Shown in pieces: positions 1 to 11,046 of a stretch of DNA of 64,000 bases (within the stretch, counting starts at the first letter, position 1; the number at the start of each line of letters is the position of its first letter). The notes beneath the pieces were generated by a model. It was given only the letters and a program-made list of their open reading frames with translations, did no database searches and was not told where the DNA came from. Made by a program: the position numbers and the translations under genes. Source of the stretch: Decorospora gaudefroyi. Taxonomy: Eukaryota > Ascomycota > Dothideomycetes > Pleosporales > Pleosporaceae. The stretch is taken from positions 1-64,000 of the forward strand of contig ML975271.1 of NCBI GenBank assembly GCA_010015605.1, written 5' to 3'.

Positions 1-136
1 CAGGCATGGCTTCGCGCTTCTCGGCATCGGCATCGGCCACTGGTTCAGGCTCAGCAATGGCAGCGGCTGCTGGAAGGGCAGCTGCGGAGGCGGTCGCCGC
101 CAGGATGGCGGCGGCAATGATTGCGTTGATTCTCAT
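1..136 (-). CDS. Secreted Kex2-processed precursor, alpha-pheromone-like (5' part only)
   Basis: The minus strand has an ATG at 136-134 and stays open for 45 codons to the window edge. Residues 1-20 look like a signal peptide: MRIN, then an Ala/Ile/Leu-rich core ending in ASAAALP. Next comes an acidic stretch made of X-Pro and X-Ala dipeptides (EPEPVADADAE), then Lys-Arg, then EAMP. This is the layout of fungal alpha-factor-type precursors: signal peptide, pro-region, Kex2 site after KR, and dipeptides trimmed by a Ste13-type dipeptidyl aminopeptidase. The mature repeat units lie outside the window, so the pheromone itself is not seen. A Kex2-processed RiPP precursor or another secreted repeat peptide is possible. 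A TATA-like stretch lies about 150 bases upstream near 286-297. Seen: signal peptide, dipeptides, KR. Inferred: pheromone. Confidence 0.6.
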   Translation of the reverse strand, partial: MRINAIIAAAILAATASAAALPAAAAIAEPEPVADADAEKREAMP

Positions 137-1510
137 AATGTCGAATCAGATGATGGCGTGTAATGAATGGTATAAGTTGGAGTGGATCGACTTGTGACCA
201 AATGATTGATAATGGTGGTCGTTGAAGTGAAGTGGATGAGTAGAGGAATTGGGCTGGGGAGAGGAAGTATTTAAGCTGGAGAAAGATATAGATATACAAA
301 GGAGAGTGCAGAGATCCACTGTTGTCACTACTGTCCCTCAATAGTCTCAATAGACCGTTGTGAGGGTCAATAGATTCGCAAAGGGTGCGTGTTTGTTCAA
401 CCAATAGTAGAATCGTCACTCACCTGAAGGTAAAGCCTTCAAAGGGATCACTCTGAATAGACTTTAGTCAAGCTCGACAATAAGGTCAAAAGAGGTCATC
501 CAGACGGCCAAAACCCTGGCATAGCAACGGATAGCATGGTTCCAGAAGGTTTCTAGCCTCTTAGACCGATCATCAGAACAGGAATATCATAAAGAATATG
601 CAAGTGCTTTGCTATCTTAACAAGGGATTGCTGATCTTATGAAAGAGGGCGTTGTGGTGGAGGCGTAGTGTTGAAGTTACCCTTTTTGGGTCTGAATAGG
701 TTCAATAGAGCTGCTAGGCTTGGCGCAAATCATAGGCGTTGAATTTCACCTTGACGACCCGCCACTGTCCCAGCCGCTCAAATCCAACTGGACAATGAGG
801 TTCCGTCCGTAAGTTAGGCTACATGGTGGCCCAAAATCGATGCATACGTGATTGCGGAGGCGGCTCACATGCAGAGGTGTGATGTGCAGCGACGAATATC
901 ACGCACCTTAGTGCATTGCAGAGCTTGTGAAAGCAGATCCACAATCGAGAATAAAGGAATTCCTTGCCACTGAAAGCCCTCAAGATGTCCCACAGGTATA
1001 GCTTGAGCAGTGCGAGCAGACTGTTGACGGAAAAAATGTACGACGGAGGTGACAGTGGATCCATCGAGAAGATTTGAGGACCCGGCGGGAATGATCGTTC
1101 ATGATGGGGTTCGATATCTGAGCGGCTCAAGGCTTAGAGAGCCGCCGGGCTGGATAAAAGGAGTCCGACGTGGAATGATGTACAGTAGGTGCCGTTTATA
1201 TGTGGTATAAATATACGTTGTAGAAATTTGCGGTAGCGCGAGACACGATGTCCTGATGGGCGAATTCGTAGCAGCCTAGCAATCGAAGTAGCAGGATCGG
1301 AGTACCAATAATCCCTACAAATTGGACTTGACCAGTCGTCACTGTGTGCTACAATAATGGTATGCTTTGCTGAGCGTGGTGGATGATGGGGACGTGCCTA
1401 GAATCTGGGTAAGCTGACTAAGCTAGGTAGAACCCCACGTGGGTTCGCGCCAAAAGTTCACGCGGAATTTCCGGGGTTGGCGCGAATGATGAATAAGTTA
1501 CGATGAAAGC
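137..1510. other. Intergenic region, divergent promoters
   Basis: This 1.37 kb separates the secreted precursor (leftward) from the methionyl-tRNA synthetase gene (rightward). Open frames here are short, lack family features and have no codon bias I can see. I find no RNA gene or repeat. Confidence 0.6.
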
Positions 1511-3529
1511 ATGCACGCCAGAATAGCCAATACCACAGCGCCCGCTTTCCGCAGCGTGCTTTCGAGCTTTTCGAAACGCTCGTCCTGGATCTGCACATCA
1601 TGTCAACTGGGTAGCAATCGCAGTGGCAGTCGGCGACACTTGACAACTCAACCGCGCTCGGAGAAACCGTACTACATCACGACGCCGATATTCTACGTCA
1701 ACGCTGCCCCCCATGTCGGCCATCTGTATACCATGGTCCTTACGGATATCATCAAGCGATGGCATGTGTTGAAGGGGGAGAAGGCGCTGCTATGTACAGG
1801 AACGGACGAACACGGCTTGAAGGTGGTTACGCATTGGAACCGCACGTGCACTACGCTGACAGTGGCATAGGTGCAAAGAGCAGCGGCAAAGGCTGGCATC
1901 GACCCGAAACTGTTCTGTGATAAAGGCGCCGCCATCTTCAAAGTACGCACACATCTGCAGCGACCCGCAGCATTTTCGCTCACCACCTGAAGGAACTTGG
2001 GCAGAAAGCAGAGATCACCTACGACCACTTCGTGCGGACAACGGACAGAGAACACAAGGAAGCAGTCGAGTATGCGTGGGTACGAAATCTTGAGACGGAT
2101 GCTGGAAGACAATGGTAGCTGATGGCGGACAGTTTTTGCTGCAAGAGAAGGGCTTCATATACGAGCAGAAGCACGAGGGCTGGTACTCTGTCACCGACGA
2201 ATGCTTCTACCCAGAGTCTGCCGTACAGCTATACCTGGACCCGCCTACAGGACGGAAGATCATGGTACAATATATCCAAAGAACGGCGCAATTCAAGCTA
2301 ACCAGCCTATAGACATCGATTGAAACGGGCAGCGAAGTGGAGTGGTCCTCGGAAGAGAACTACCATTTCCGCCTATCAGCATTTCGAGAGGATCTGCTGG
2401 AATTCTACAAAGCAAACCCCGAATGGATAGTCCCAGAACACCGCATGAAGGAGGTTGTGCAAGCTGTCGAGTCGGGCTTGGACGATCTGTCGATATCACG
2501 GCCGCGCGATCGGCTCACATGGGGCATTCGGGTCCCAGGAGACGACTCGCAAACCATCTATGTCTGGCTCGATGCACTCATGAACTACGCCACCAAGGCA
2601 GGCTACCCGTGGACGCCGAGCCATGAGCAAGCCGGAGGTTGGCCTGCAGACTGTCATGTTATTGGCAAGGACATTGTTCGATTCCACTGCATCTATTGGC
2701 CCGCTTTCCTCATGGCACTTGGCCTTCCTCTCCCCAAGAAGATACTGACACATTCTCATTGGACGCTTGGAGGCTCGAAGATGTCCAAGTCTACCGGTAG
2801 AGTTGTGGACCCTTTCCATGCTCTCAATCGCTTTGGGTCGGATGTTATGCGATTCTATATGGCCTACGAGGGTCGACTACGGGACGATTCGAACTACGAC
2901 AACTTGCGCATCATTGGTTTGTATAGCAAGTTCCTGAACCAGCAACTGGGCAACCTAGCCTCTCGTGTCACGAGGGGCAAGAGGTGGAGCGTACGCGGTG
3001 CAGTCGAGCGTATAGCGGGAAGGCCAGCAGAAGAATGGAGCGAAGGTCCAGGCTCCAAATTCCGCAACAATAGTCTCGCCACGATAGCAAACTCGGTAGA
3101 TGCGTGTTTCGATTCGTACGACCCTCGAGCAGCCGTGTTTGAGATTGCCGAATTTGTTCGAGGAGTAAGTTTCTCTTTCTTCGTCTTGTACAGTACATCC
3201 GCAGGCTAACCTGGTTGCAGTCCAACGCCTTTTTCACAATGTCCCGACCTTGGGGCAAAGTTCTGCCCTTTGGCTCTGGTGACCCCGGTGACGACGTCGA
3301 CAAAATCATTTACCTTAGCGCGGAAGCACTTCGCATGACCGGTATCCTGCTGCAGCCGTGCATGCCCAACAAGGCGAAAATGCTGCTAGATCAGTTGGGT
3401 GTACAGCATGATCGGAGAAGCTTTGAGTATTGCAAGCTCGACGCGGATCTCGATTATGGGACTCCGCTGGTAGACCTGGGTTCAGCGCACGAGGGTGTGC
3501 TCTTTCCGCCATTGTTGAGCGAGGAGTGA
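1511..3529 (+). CDS. MSM1: Mitochondrial methionyl-tRNA synthetase
   Basis: Class I methionyl-tRNA synthetase that charges tRNA-Met, here for mitochondrial translation. Exons 1511-1822, 1871-1942, 1993-2079, 2133-2264, 2313-3164 and 3221-3529 join in frame to 587 aa. The N-terminus (about residues 1-48) is rich in Ser/Arg and low in acid, as in a mitochondrial presequence. The HIGH motif is HVGH at 68-71, after TTPIFYVNAAP. The zinc-less core contains YDHFVRTTD and HEGWYSV. KMSKS is exact at 357-361, inside GGSKMSKSTG. All five introns are 48-56 nt and GT-AG. The first donor is ambiguous by one valine codon (1823 or 1826). The missing cytosolic N- and C-terminal extensions and the presequence favour the organellar enzyme. 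Confidence 0.93.
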
Positions 3530-3889
3530 TGGCCACTGTTACAGGAACTTCACCGGGTTGTACATTAATGTAGTATAGTTATAGAGCTGTAACTTCTAGT
3601 TATGTTGACAAGAATATAAGAATCTTCAGAGCATGAGTGCAGCCTTCCAGCAGGAGGACTTATGTAGCATTTTGGTTGTATTATGTTGTACGTTATATTA
3701 CGTCTTTCTTACTTACACAAGTTTGCACCACGCGGCAACAATGAGTCCTCGAACGTTTTATTAGCAATTGATAGTCATCGTGCAAATCCAATGCACAACG
3801 CCAGTGGTATAGTGTTACACAACAACAACATCATCATTCAAAACAGGGGATATGTACAACAAAAGAAATAGACCTGAAGACGCAGAGGT
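3530..3889. other. Convergent 3' intergenic region
   Basis: A 360-base spacer between two convergent genes. It is AT-richer than its flanks and probably holds both 3' UTRs. No gene seen. Confidence 0.6.
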
Positions 3890-4910
3890 TTAGAAATTCC
3901 TCGAGGGAAGCGGGGCGGGCTCATCAACTGGTTTGGGGTAACCGTCCGCCGTATGCGATACGTATCCGTTGGAGTTTCCATTCGTGTATCCGTTGCCGTT
4001 GGTACAGCCGTTACCATTGGTGTATCGGTTACTATACCCATTCGTCCCGTTTGTTTGCGGCACTGCCATCTGCGAGTTGCCACGGTAGTAGTGCGGGTTG
4101 TCCGCCGCACCGTCGCCCATATGTGATCGGCCCGGTTGGCCACCCTCCTCCATCATCTGCATCTTTGTTTGCTTGGACTGGTGGCGCCTAGTGCGCGTCG
4201 CCGGGAGGAAGTCGATGAAGAAGCTGAAAACGTAAAGACAGTAGATGAACGCCACGACCCATTCTAGGACAGCGGCGACGTTCCAGATGTGTTGCCGCGA
4301 GCAGATTCCAAAGGCGATAGCAAGACCAATCTCAGCGATGATGAAGAAAAGCTTGATCCAGAAGGAGATGCGTAGGATGGAGTGTTCCCGATAGTGGACG
4401 CCCAGGCGCTGATATTCCCAGCAGATGAAGATGGCGCTTATGATGTAGGCTATAATAAAGACCCCCAAGAAGGCATCGTGCAGCTGGTTGTGACGTTTGG
4501 CATCGAAGACTGTGAGGAGGATCAAACCGGCAGCACCGATGATGGCAGTGACTGTGGCGCATACAGAGTAGATTTTCTGCCACTTTGACGTGTTTGCCAC
4601 AAGCCTACCCTTGTGTCGGAGCCAGCGCTCGAAAACAAAAGCCAGGCTGAAGGTTACCACAGTGACTGCGGACATGGCTATGAACATGGGTTTCAGATTT
4701 GAGGCGCCGATATCTTGAGGAATTAGTATGCGTTGCAGCATGATCTCCTGTCCCTGACTCACCAGATATGTAGGGGATGTGCTGCCCTTCACTCATTGTG
4801 CTATAGATTGGTTTCCCAGTGGCTGCCCAGTAGACCAGCATGGTGACAAGCATGGCGATCCATACTATCGACGAGAATATGGGAACGACCCAGTACGATG
4901 CTCCCAACAT
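3890..4910 (-). CDS. Frag1/DRAM/Sfk1-family six-span membrane protein
   Basis: Exons 4763-4910 and 3890-4713 (intron 4714-4762, 49 nt, with an ACTAAT branch-like site) give 323 aa. Six hydrophobic spans are visible: one in exon 1, then five between PMFIAMSAVTVV and the segment ending FFIDFLP. The family signature MSEGQHIPYIS followed by DIGAS and LKPMFI spans the splice site, which confirms the junction. In yeast, Sfk1 acts at the plasma membrane with the PI4-kinase Stt4; animal DRAM proteins are lysosomal. Which role applies here cannot be told. The last 80 residues are hydrophilic, with an Asn/Gly/Tyr-rich run of NGNGYTNGN-like units. The start was chosen because MLGASYW leads straight into the first span; upstream Met codons add no coherent sequence. 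Confidence 0.85.
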
Positions 4911-6962
4911 GTTGACTGCTGTAACTGCTGTTCCCGCTAAGGCGCGGTCCCGAGAGGTGTGAATGTGAAGGGAGCGATTTGGATGATGCCGGTGTTGCGA
5001 CAGGGGCGATGTGGTATGCGATTGCGCCCACGACGGAAGCTGCGCGTTTGGCAAGGACAGCACGCGACCAGATGCAGAGCTGGCAGAAATGAAACAGAAA
5101 GAGAAACGGCGGTCTCTTCGCGAACAAGGCACACGGTCAGATGAATAGTGAAATTATGGGCCAACAAGTCGATGGCGGCGGCCGTCTCATACAAGCGGTG
5201 TTGATGCTAGACGCGCTATGATGTCACGCTTTCTCACGCCTTTGGCCGACCTAGCCGGTACGCTTCCACGGGTCCATTGATGCTCTCAATTTGTCTCACG
5301 TCACGACGACGGCACAGACTTTTCCGATCTCTCGCCGCAATCTGGAGGAAATTTAACGTTGCCTGCGAGTGTGGGTTTTGGAAGCTTGAATGCAGACTAA
5401 CGTTGCGTCATGGCGTCCGGCTCTTCCATGGCACCAGCACGACCCTTTTGCTCCAACACGATCCGAATGCGATGTGATCTCAGCGTCTATCGGCAAGGTT
5501 GCTCGTGCTCGTGGCTCTGATCGTCCGGTCCGGACGGTCATTCGGCAGCATCTGGCATCGCGGGCGCCTTCGTAGCGGATTCTACGCGCTCGCAGTTGTT
5601 CGCAGGCGGCTGACAGTGCAGTGACGCGCAATACCCAGGCACTGAAACATGCACGCTACGAGCAATTCCTATCTTACTGTGTACTGTGTGTATGGTAGGT
5701 AGAGTTCATCTCGGTTCGAGAACAGGCTGGCAAACAAGGCCTTTTTTATCCGGAACCTGGGGTAGCAAGTGCTCCTTTTCGGTGCAGTCGCGGTCGTCTC
5801 GTATCTGTCGCGTTCCGGGGTATCGAGGTGGGTACACCGTACAGTGTACACTACTACACCGTACAACTCTCACCACCAAAGTTAGCCCAAGTTGAACTGG
5901 ACTGCTCTTCCTGGATGCATACGCGGGGACTCAGTCGGTCGATCAAGGAACGAGCACTATGTACGAGCAAACAAAACAGCCCAACTACACCAGTGCCATC
6001 CGCGTTGAGGAGCACGGAGGATCGCGATGATACGATGCTAGATGAAGCTGCGACAGTTGAAATTAGCGTCCGCCTGCGCCATCCGCCAATAATCTACAAT
6101 CATCAATTCAGAACCTGAGTTGCCAACGCTATAGGAGTCGAATATCATGCGGGCTGTTAACGCATTGATGCCATCGCCGACTGGCAGGCCTACAGTATAG
6201 AGTACAGTGCTTTGTCGACATGGCACAACATGGACCTATATACATTATTAGGACGCATATACGGCATTCCTACCGTGAGAAGCTCGGATGTTTTTTTCCA
6301 TGAGTGGATCTCCCATGGGGAATGGCACGACTTGTGCATGCCGTCTTTCCAGTTCGCCATGAGAAGAGGCTTGCGAGAAGGCCGGTCAGCCGTTAGACAG
6401 CCCCGATTCGGGAAGAGGCACGGGGATCCAGGCTTCGCAGTTGAGTCGCCGCTCGCGCATATGCATGCATCACGACACCCCGCCTTGATTGGCCTCGGTG
6501 TTCACGCTTTCACCCGTTTTGATTGGCAGATAATCCAACCCACGATGCGGGCCCAGGCGCAGCGTCCGGTTTCATGTCCAGCGTCTTCCAAGTTTATTGT
6601 TATTTGGGAGTGGAGGCGCGTCTCCGCAGCAGTCGTAACCGCAGGCTTACATTGAACATACCTGTAACCGACTACATTTATCCGTCATAGGTGCCTGCCC
6701 CCACAGGGACGGACTACCTACGCACTCTTAAGGTCCGTCTTTGTTGGCGTACCACGGAGCTGCATGTTCACATACCAGCCTCCAAATTGATAGCTGATAG
6801 CTGAATGCGTACCGTGCCTCACAAAGGTAACCAGTCTATCAGAATTTTGCCCCGCATCTGCACCCACTGTGATTGACCGCGTTTCCAGCTACAATAGTTT
6901 CGATGCGTCCCTCCCAATAGCCTCGAGCGCCGTCGCTCTTCGAACACCGCCAACCCCACGCC
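4911..6962. other. Long intergenic region
   Basis: About 2.05 kb without a convincing gene. Several frames of 60-147 codons are open by chance and overlap one another. Short direct repeats of ACACCGTACA occur near 5834 and 5857, and related GTACAGT-type words recur near 5680 and 6197. It probably holds the promoters of the membrane protein gene and the disordered-protein gene. Confidence 0.5.
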
Positions 6963-9900
6963 ATGGGTAACCAGCCCAGTACCGCGAATCACAACAAGCT
7001 GTCTAAACCGAAGACGAATACAAACTCCACCGGCGTAGCTCTCAAGATCGACTCACCTATATCTGCATCTCCGCAACATGCAGACATCAGCGCAGAAGAG
7101 CGACTGCAGATCAAAGAGGCCCTCCTCTCGCCTGCTGATAACGAGTTCGGGTCCGCTGTTTGGACACACAAGGACGATACCATAGCTGAGACGGCAAGCA
7201 TAAGGGGCCGTCCATTGCCAGCTATCTCCAGGTCAACTTCGAGGGCTAATTCTCGAACCAATTCGTTGTCGTGCTTTGGAACTAAACATGGTTCAGCGGC
7301 CAACATTGCCGGGCTGGCTGACTCAAAAATATCTCTTGTCTCAGCCTCACATGTAGATCTACAGAATGCCATCAAGCTTCTGCAAGAGGTGAAGAAGAAG
7401 GCTTCTCCCGAGGACCTTGCGGCTCTCCACGAAGTGCTAGAGGCGTCCGAGGATCACGCAATGCCTGTAGCAGAACCGCCTCTAAGTCGAAAAACCTCCG
7501 CAGTCAACAGATCCTCATCGTCACTCACACGCCGTCAATCTTTGATACAGACACCTGGCGTCGGAACTCGCAACTCTCCAGTCGAGGGAAGGCGAAGGAC
7601 ATGGAACTCATGGAAGGCGCCCCAGCTCGAACCTGACGACGAAGCGAAGTGGAGAACTAGTCCTAAAGAAACTTGTTCTCAGACCCCTCAGAGAACCCGA
7701 CACCTGGTTGAGAGTAGTCGCGATGCTCTGATGCCCCGAGCGCGGACTCCGGGCGAGCTCGACTACTCGCATCTGGGGAGTTTGAAGCTAGGTTCTCTTG
7801 TAGTCACAAACGGAGCGCCCTCGCCTGCACCTAGCACGAGAGTAGTGAAGCCTCACCATGCTGAAGATGACGGTTATTTTTCAGTGGCCGACGGCGATTC
7901 CAGTCCATTGACGATGAAGACTACGAGGCGACGTGGCCATGTGAAGAGCAAGTCTGCTGTGCTTCCCGCAACGTCTCCACTTTATCCCCTGGACTCCAAT
8001 AGCATGCCTCTGTGCCACGAGAGCAAGAAGACAGACTCGCAGAAGAGCGAGAACTTCTCGTCATGGAAATTCGAGGATTCCGTCACATACGAGCAGCTAC
8101 CGAGATGCCTGCAGGTTGCCAACGGGAGTTCACATTCTTCCACGCACAGCGCAGATCGCTTTGCGCAAAGCTATCAAGCAGAGCTTCCAACCAGCCCATT
8201 TCTGGTATCAGAAGAGGCTCACAGGGTCGGTCAAGATGAAGCCTTTGGCTCGGACAATACGATGTACATCAACAACGAAGTAGCTCATTTTTTCGAGGAC
8301 ACCACTTTTGCCGAGCCTCAAACTCAAGCTAAGGCAGAGAACTCAGTGCCTTCTTCCACATCTCCAGTCGCACTCCCCTCACAGAAGAGCAAAGCCAACC
8401 AGCGACCTCCACCGCGGACGCTTGACTCTGGCTACTCATCTGGCGGTAGCGTCCGAACCCTTGATCAAGAGCAGCAAAACATTGCCCTATGTACAACGCG
8501 CTCCCAAAGCAGTGGCTCGCCGTGGAATCCTGACGCAGCAGATCCTTTGTCCGCAAATAGGGATGTTGAAACTACTGGTAGCATGGCGGAATCCGTAATT
8601 CTAGGGGAATCCTCGCCAGAAACTGCAGCACCATTGAAGGCCGGCCGAAAGCCGCCGTCTCTGAGGATTCCGGATCTGTCTACAAGGCCTTCGATGTCTG
8701 AAACGTTGCTCTCGCCCCGGACGCCAAAGTCGGCCACTTCAATGGCATCTTTTGACAGTACATCTTCGAAGTCGCAGAAGCGTTTACAACGAAGACGACC
8801 GTCACAAGCCGAACATCCTGTTGTTCAGTCATGTCAGCCAATTCCCGAAGGAACGATACCCGAGGTTCCGACCCACGTGCGAGCTAAGTTCGAGCGGCGC
8901 CTATCCCATACGCCTGGAGTTGAATGCTTGACCCATACATATCCTACTAAAGATCATATCCTTCCGGACGAACCTACTATCGATTCTCCATTCCCAACAC
9001 AAACAGAGATCAAGCGTCTTGTTGAATGGGAACTGGAGCAGCCATCGGCACCCCCTACGAACAGACGTCGGAGGAGTCTATCGTTCTTTCGAAGGAAGTC
9101 AATAACTGGAAAAGTTGAGGGAGAAAAAAAGGCTACGAAAGCCCAAATTGGCGTTGTGGACCTGGGTACAATCGCAACGTCGCTTGGTACTTCTCCCTAC
9201 GACGCAGCAATGTCTCGGACAGAAAAGAAGCCTGTTACTACGCCAACTCATCCGCACCAACTTGGTAATTCTTTACCTAGAGCAAAGTCCATGGTGAATA
9301 TGGACACCAAGGCCGCGGCTGAGTTCGCACGTTTGCATAGCAAGGATCTGGCGCTTGCGGAACGGGGAAAGCCGCAACCGCGACGAAGAAGCTACCACAA
9401 CTTGAAGATGGAAGCAGGTGAAGCTACCGCCTCGAAGAGACGTCCACAAAGCACGGACATCCCACCTGTGCCCACGATCGATCCTGCCAAGCTTACACCT
9501 CCACCCACTGCCACGTCTCGGTCCGAGGGCGAGGGCGAAGGAGTGCTCAAGTCCAACATGACTTTTAGCGCTCGATCTCGCGAGCGTGGACAAAGGGTGT
9601 CTCAAATAGTTGGCAAGTATGACTCGCCTCAACCAAAGCCTGCGCAGCACAAGGTGGACTGGGAAGCACACTCTCAGGCTTGGAGTCAGCGTCGCAAGTC
9701 GATAGGAGAGGGGCTGCGTCAGACCAATACAGTTGCCAGCGCCAGCCATTCTTCATTGACCTCGCAAACCAGGCTTCAAGCACCAGGCCATGAATCGAGC
9801 TGGGGTCGGTTTAGCGGTGGGCTAGAGGACAACTACGAAAGGCGTGGCGTAGGCATAGGCGGGAGCGCTGGAATTCGGAAACTGCACAGCTGCGCCAGCG

Positions 9901-9974
9901 CGAAGTCGATGAACTTCAAACACCAGTATGGGGTGGAGTTGTCTGACGTGCCGGTTCTACTCCAGCGCATATAG
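6963..9974 (+). CDS. Large disordered protein with possible N-myristoylation site
   Basis: One intronless frame of 1003 aa; the ATG sits in a good context (gccATGG). The protein begins MGNQPST: Gly2 with Ser6 fits an N-myristoylation signal, followed by a Lys-rich stretch (KLSKPKTN) that could add membrane contact. The rest is Ser/Thr/Pro-rich, mostly disordered by composition, with many SP, TP and RxxS sites. There is an NAIKLLQEVKK helix near residue 140 and a strongly basic block RRRRSLSFFRRKS near residue 705. The last 45 residues (GVGIGGSAGIRKLHSC to VPVLLQRI) look more ordered and may be the conserved end. I know of similar MGN-start fungal proteins, but none with a function I can name. 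A cortical scaffold is speculation. Confidence 0.8.
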   Translation: MGNQPSTANHNKLSKPKTNTNSTGVALKIDSPISASPQHADISAEERLQIKEALLSPADNEFGSAVWTHKDDTIAETASIRGRPLPAISRSTSRANSRTNSLSCFGTKHGSAANIAGLADSKISLVSASHVDLQNAIKLLQEVKKKASPEDLAALHEVLEASEDHAMPVAEPPLSRKTSAVNRSSSSLTRRQSLIQTPGVGTRNSPVEGRRRTWNSWKAPQLEPDDEAKWRTSPKETCSQTPQRTRHLVESSRDALMPRARTPGELDYSHLGSLKLGSLVVTNGAPSPAPSTRVVKPHHAEDDGYFSVADGDSSPLTMKTTRRRGHVKSKSAVLPATSPLYPLDSNSMPLCHESKKTDSQKSENFSSWKFEDSVTYEQLPRCLQVANGSSHSSTHSADRFAQSYQAELPTSPFLVSEEAHRVGQDEAFGSDNTMYINNEVAHFFEDTTFAEPQTQAKAENSVPSSTSPVALPSQKSKANQRPPPRTLDSGYSSGGSVRTLDQEQQNIALCTTRSQSSGSPWNPDAADPLSANRDVETTGSMAESVILGESSPETAAPLKAGRKPPSLRIPDLSTRPSMSETLLSPRTPKSATSMASFDSTSSKSQKRLQRRRPSQAEHPVVQSCQPIPEGTIPEVPTHVRAKFERRLSHTPGVECLTHTYPTKDHILPDEPTIDSPFPTQTEIKRLVEWELEQPSAPPTNRRRRSLSFFRRKSITGKVEGEKKATKAQIGVVDLGTIATSLGTSPYDAAMSRTEKKPVTTPTHPHQLGNSLPRAKSMVNMDTKAAAEFARLHSKDLALAERGKPQPRRRSYHNLKMEAGEATASKRRPQSTDIPPVPTIDPAKLTPPPTATSRSEGEGEGVLKSNMTFSARSRERGQRVSQIVGKYDSPQPKPAQHKVDWEAHSQAWSQRRKSIGEGLRQTNTVASASHSSLTSQTRLQAPGHESSWGRFSGGLEDNYERRGVGIGGSAGIRKLHSCASAKSMNFKHQYGVELSDVPVLLQRI

Positions 9975-11046
9975 AGTCGGTGGTGCATCGCACATACAGT
10001 CGCTCCGCGGTACGTTTCCTTTGTTCAAGACCCGTTAGCATTGCAAGCCTGCATGATTCGCATTTCATGATTGTCTAGCATTTACACATACCCACGCAAC
10101 GAAACAGCATTTGTCTTTTTTTCTCAACACCTTTGGCGTGACGGCGCATGCAGCAACGCAATAAATTCAGTAACAGTTGGAGAAGATGCCGCATTGACAC
10201 ATTTATGTGCTCACAAATATGCTGTGCATGCAAAGCAACATGGCCCTGTTCACCGTGAAGTTTCTCCAGTGATGCAGCAGGCTCGCTTGTGGCGGATGTC
10301 AACGGTGGAGAATGCGTGGTTTTCGGCAGCACTCAGCCTCAAGCGGCTCGATTGCACTGTACACACGCATGCCATCGAGCCGATCAAGCACCGCTAGCCA
10401 TTGCCGCGAAGCTGCAGTGATGTCAGAAGGAGAGATTAGTGGCTGTTGGTGGCAGGGATGTCTGCGTTGTTGCTCGGCCCAAGTCCTCAGGGCACATCCG
10501 AATATGCGCGAAAATTAATCACTCCAGCTCCCCGCCGTCGTCGCCTCCGTCTCTCCTACACCTCACCTACTTCCCTCTTCATTCCCATTCACCGCAGTCA
10601 CCACTTCGCTGGGCCGCGCTTCTATAAGAGCGACCGTGTCCGCCCCCTCGCTACTGCTCACTTTAGCCCACCGACAGCCTTTGGTCACGTCAAAGGCTCG
10701 CCCATCACCACGGCTTCGGCCCTGATCCTGCTCAACCTCCAAATTGTCTCGGCTCGCCCAGCGCCTCACGTCTACAACAACATCCCACCCCCTCGTCTTG
10801 TCGTCGTCTAAGCAACAACTTGACCGCCTTTTCTTTTTGTCTCCTACCCAGACCCTCGATCAGCCCGAACTTCAGCTGCCGCATAGGACGCCTCCAGCGG
10901 TTCTTCCTCTCGCTGAGGAAGCGGCCAGACCTCGCCCAACACCAAGCCTCGGCTTCTTCACACCCTTCAAGCCACCTTAACGCGGCACCACGCCCCAGCA
11001 AACTATCCACACAAACAGTCTACTCTCGGAAACCACTTCCCAGGGT
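9975..11046. promoter_or_regulatory. Promoter and long leader of ornithine decarboxylase
   Basis: The first half (to about 10400) is the 3' flank of the disordered-protein gene. A TATA-like box (tctataagag) lies at about 10620-10629. From there to the ornithine decarboxylase ATG at 11047 there are about 425 bases, pyrimidine-rich on the plus strand, with no ATG at all. This fits a long 5' leader free of upstream start codons. A leader intron cannot be excluded. Confidence 0.5.

Noticed and set aside
6212..6655. 147-codon plus frame in the 2 kb spacer
   Set aside because: Sequence has no domain, signal or repeat pattern, and no supporting splice sites; most likely chance.
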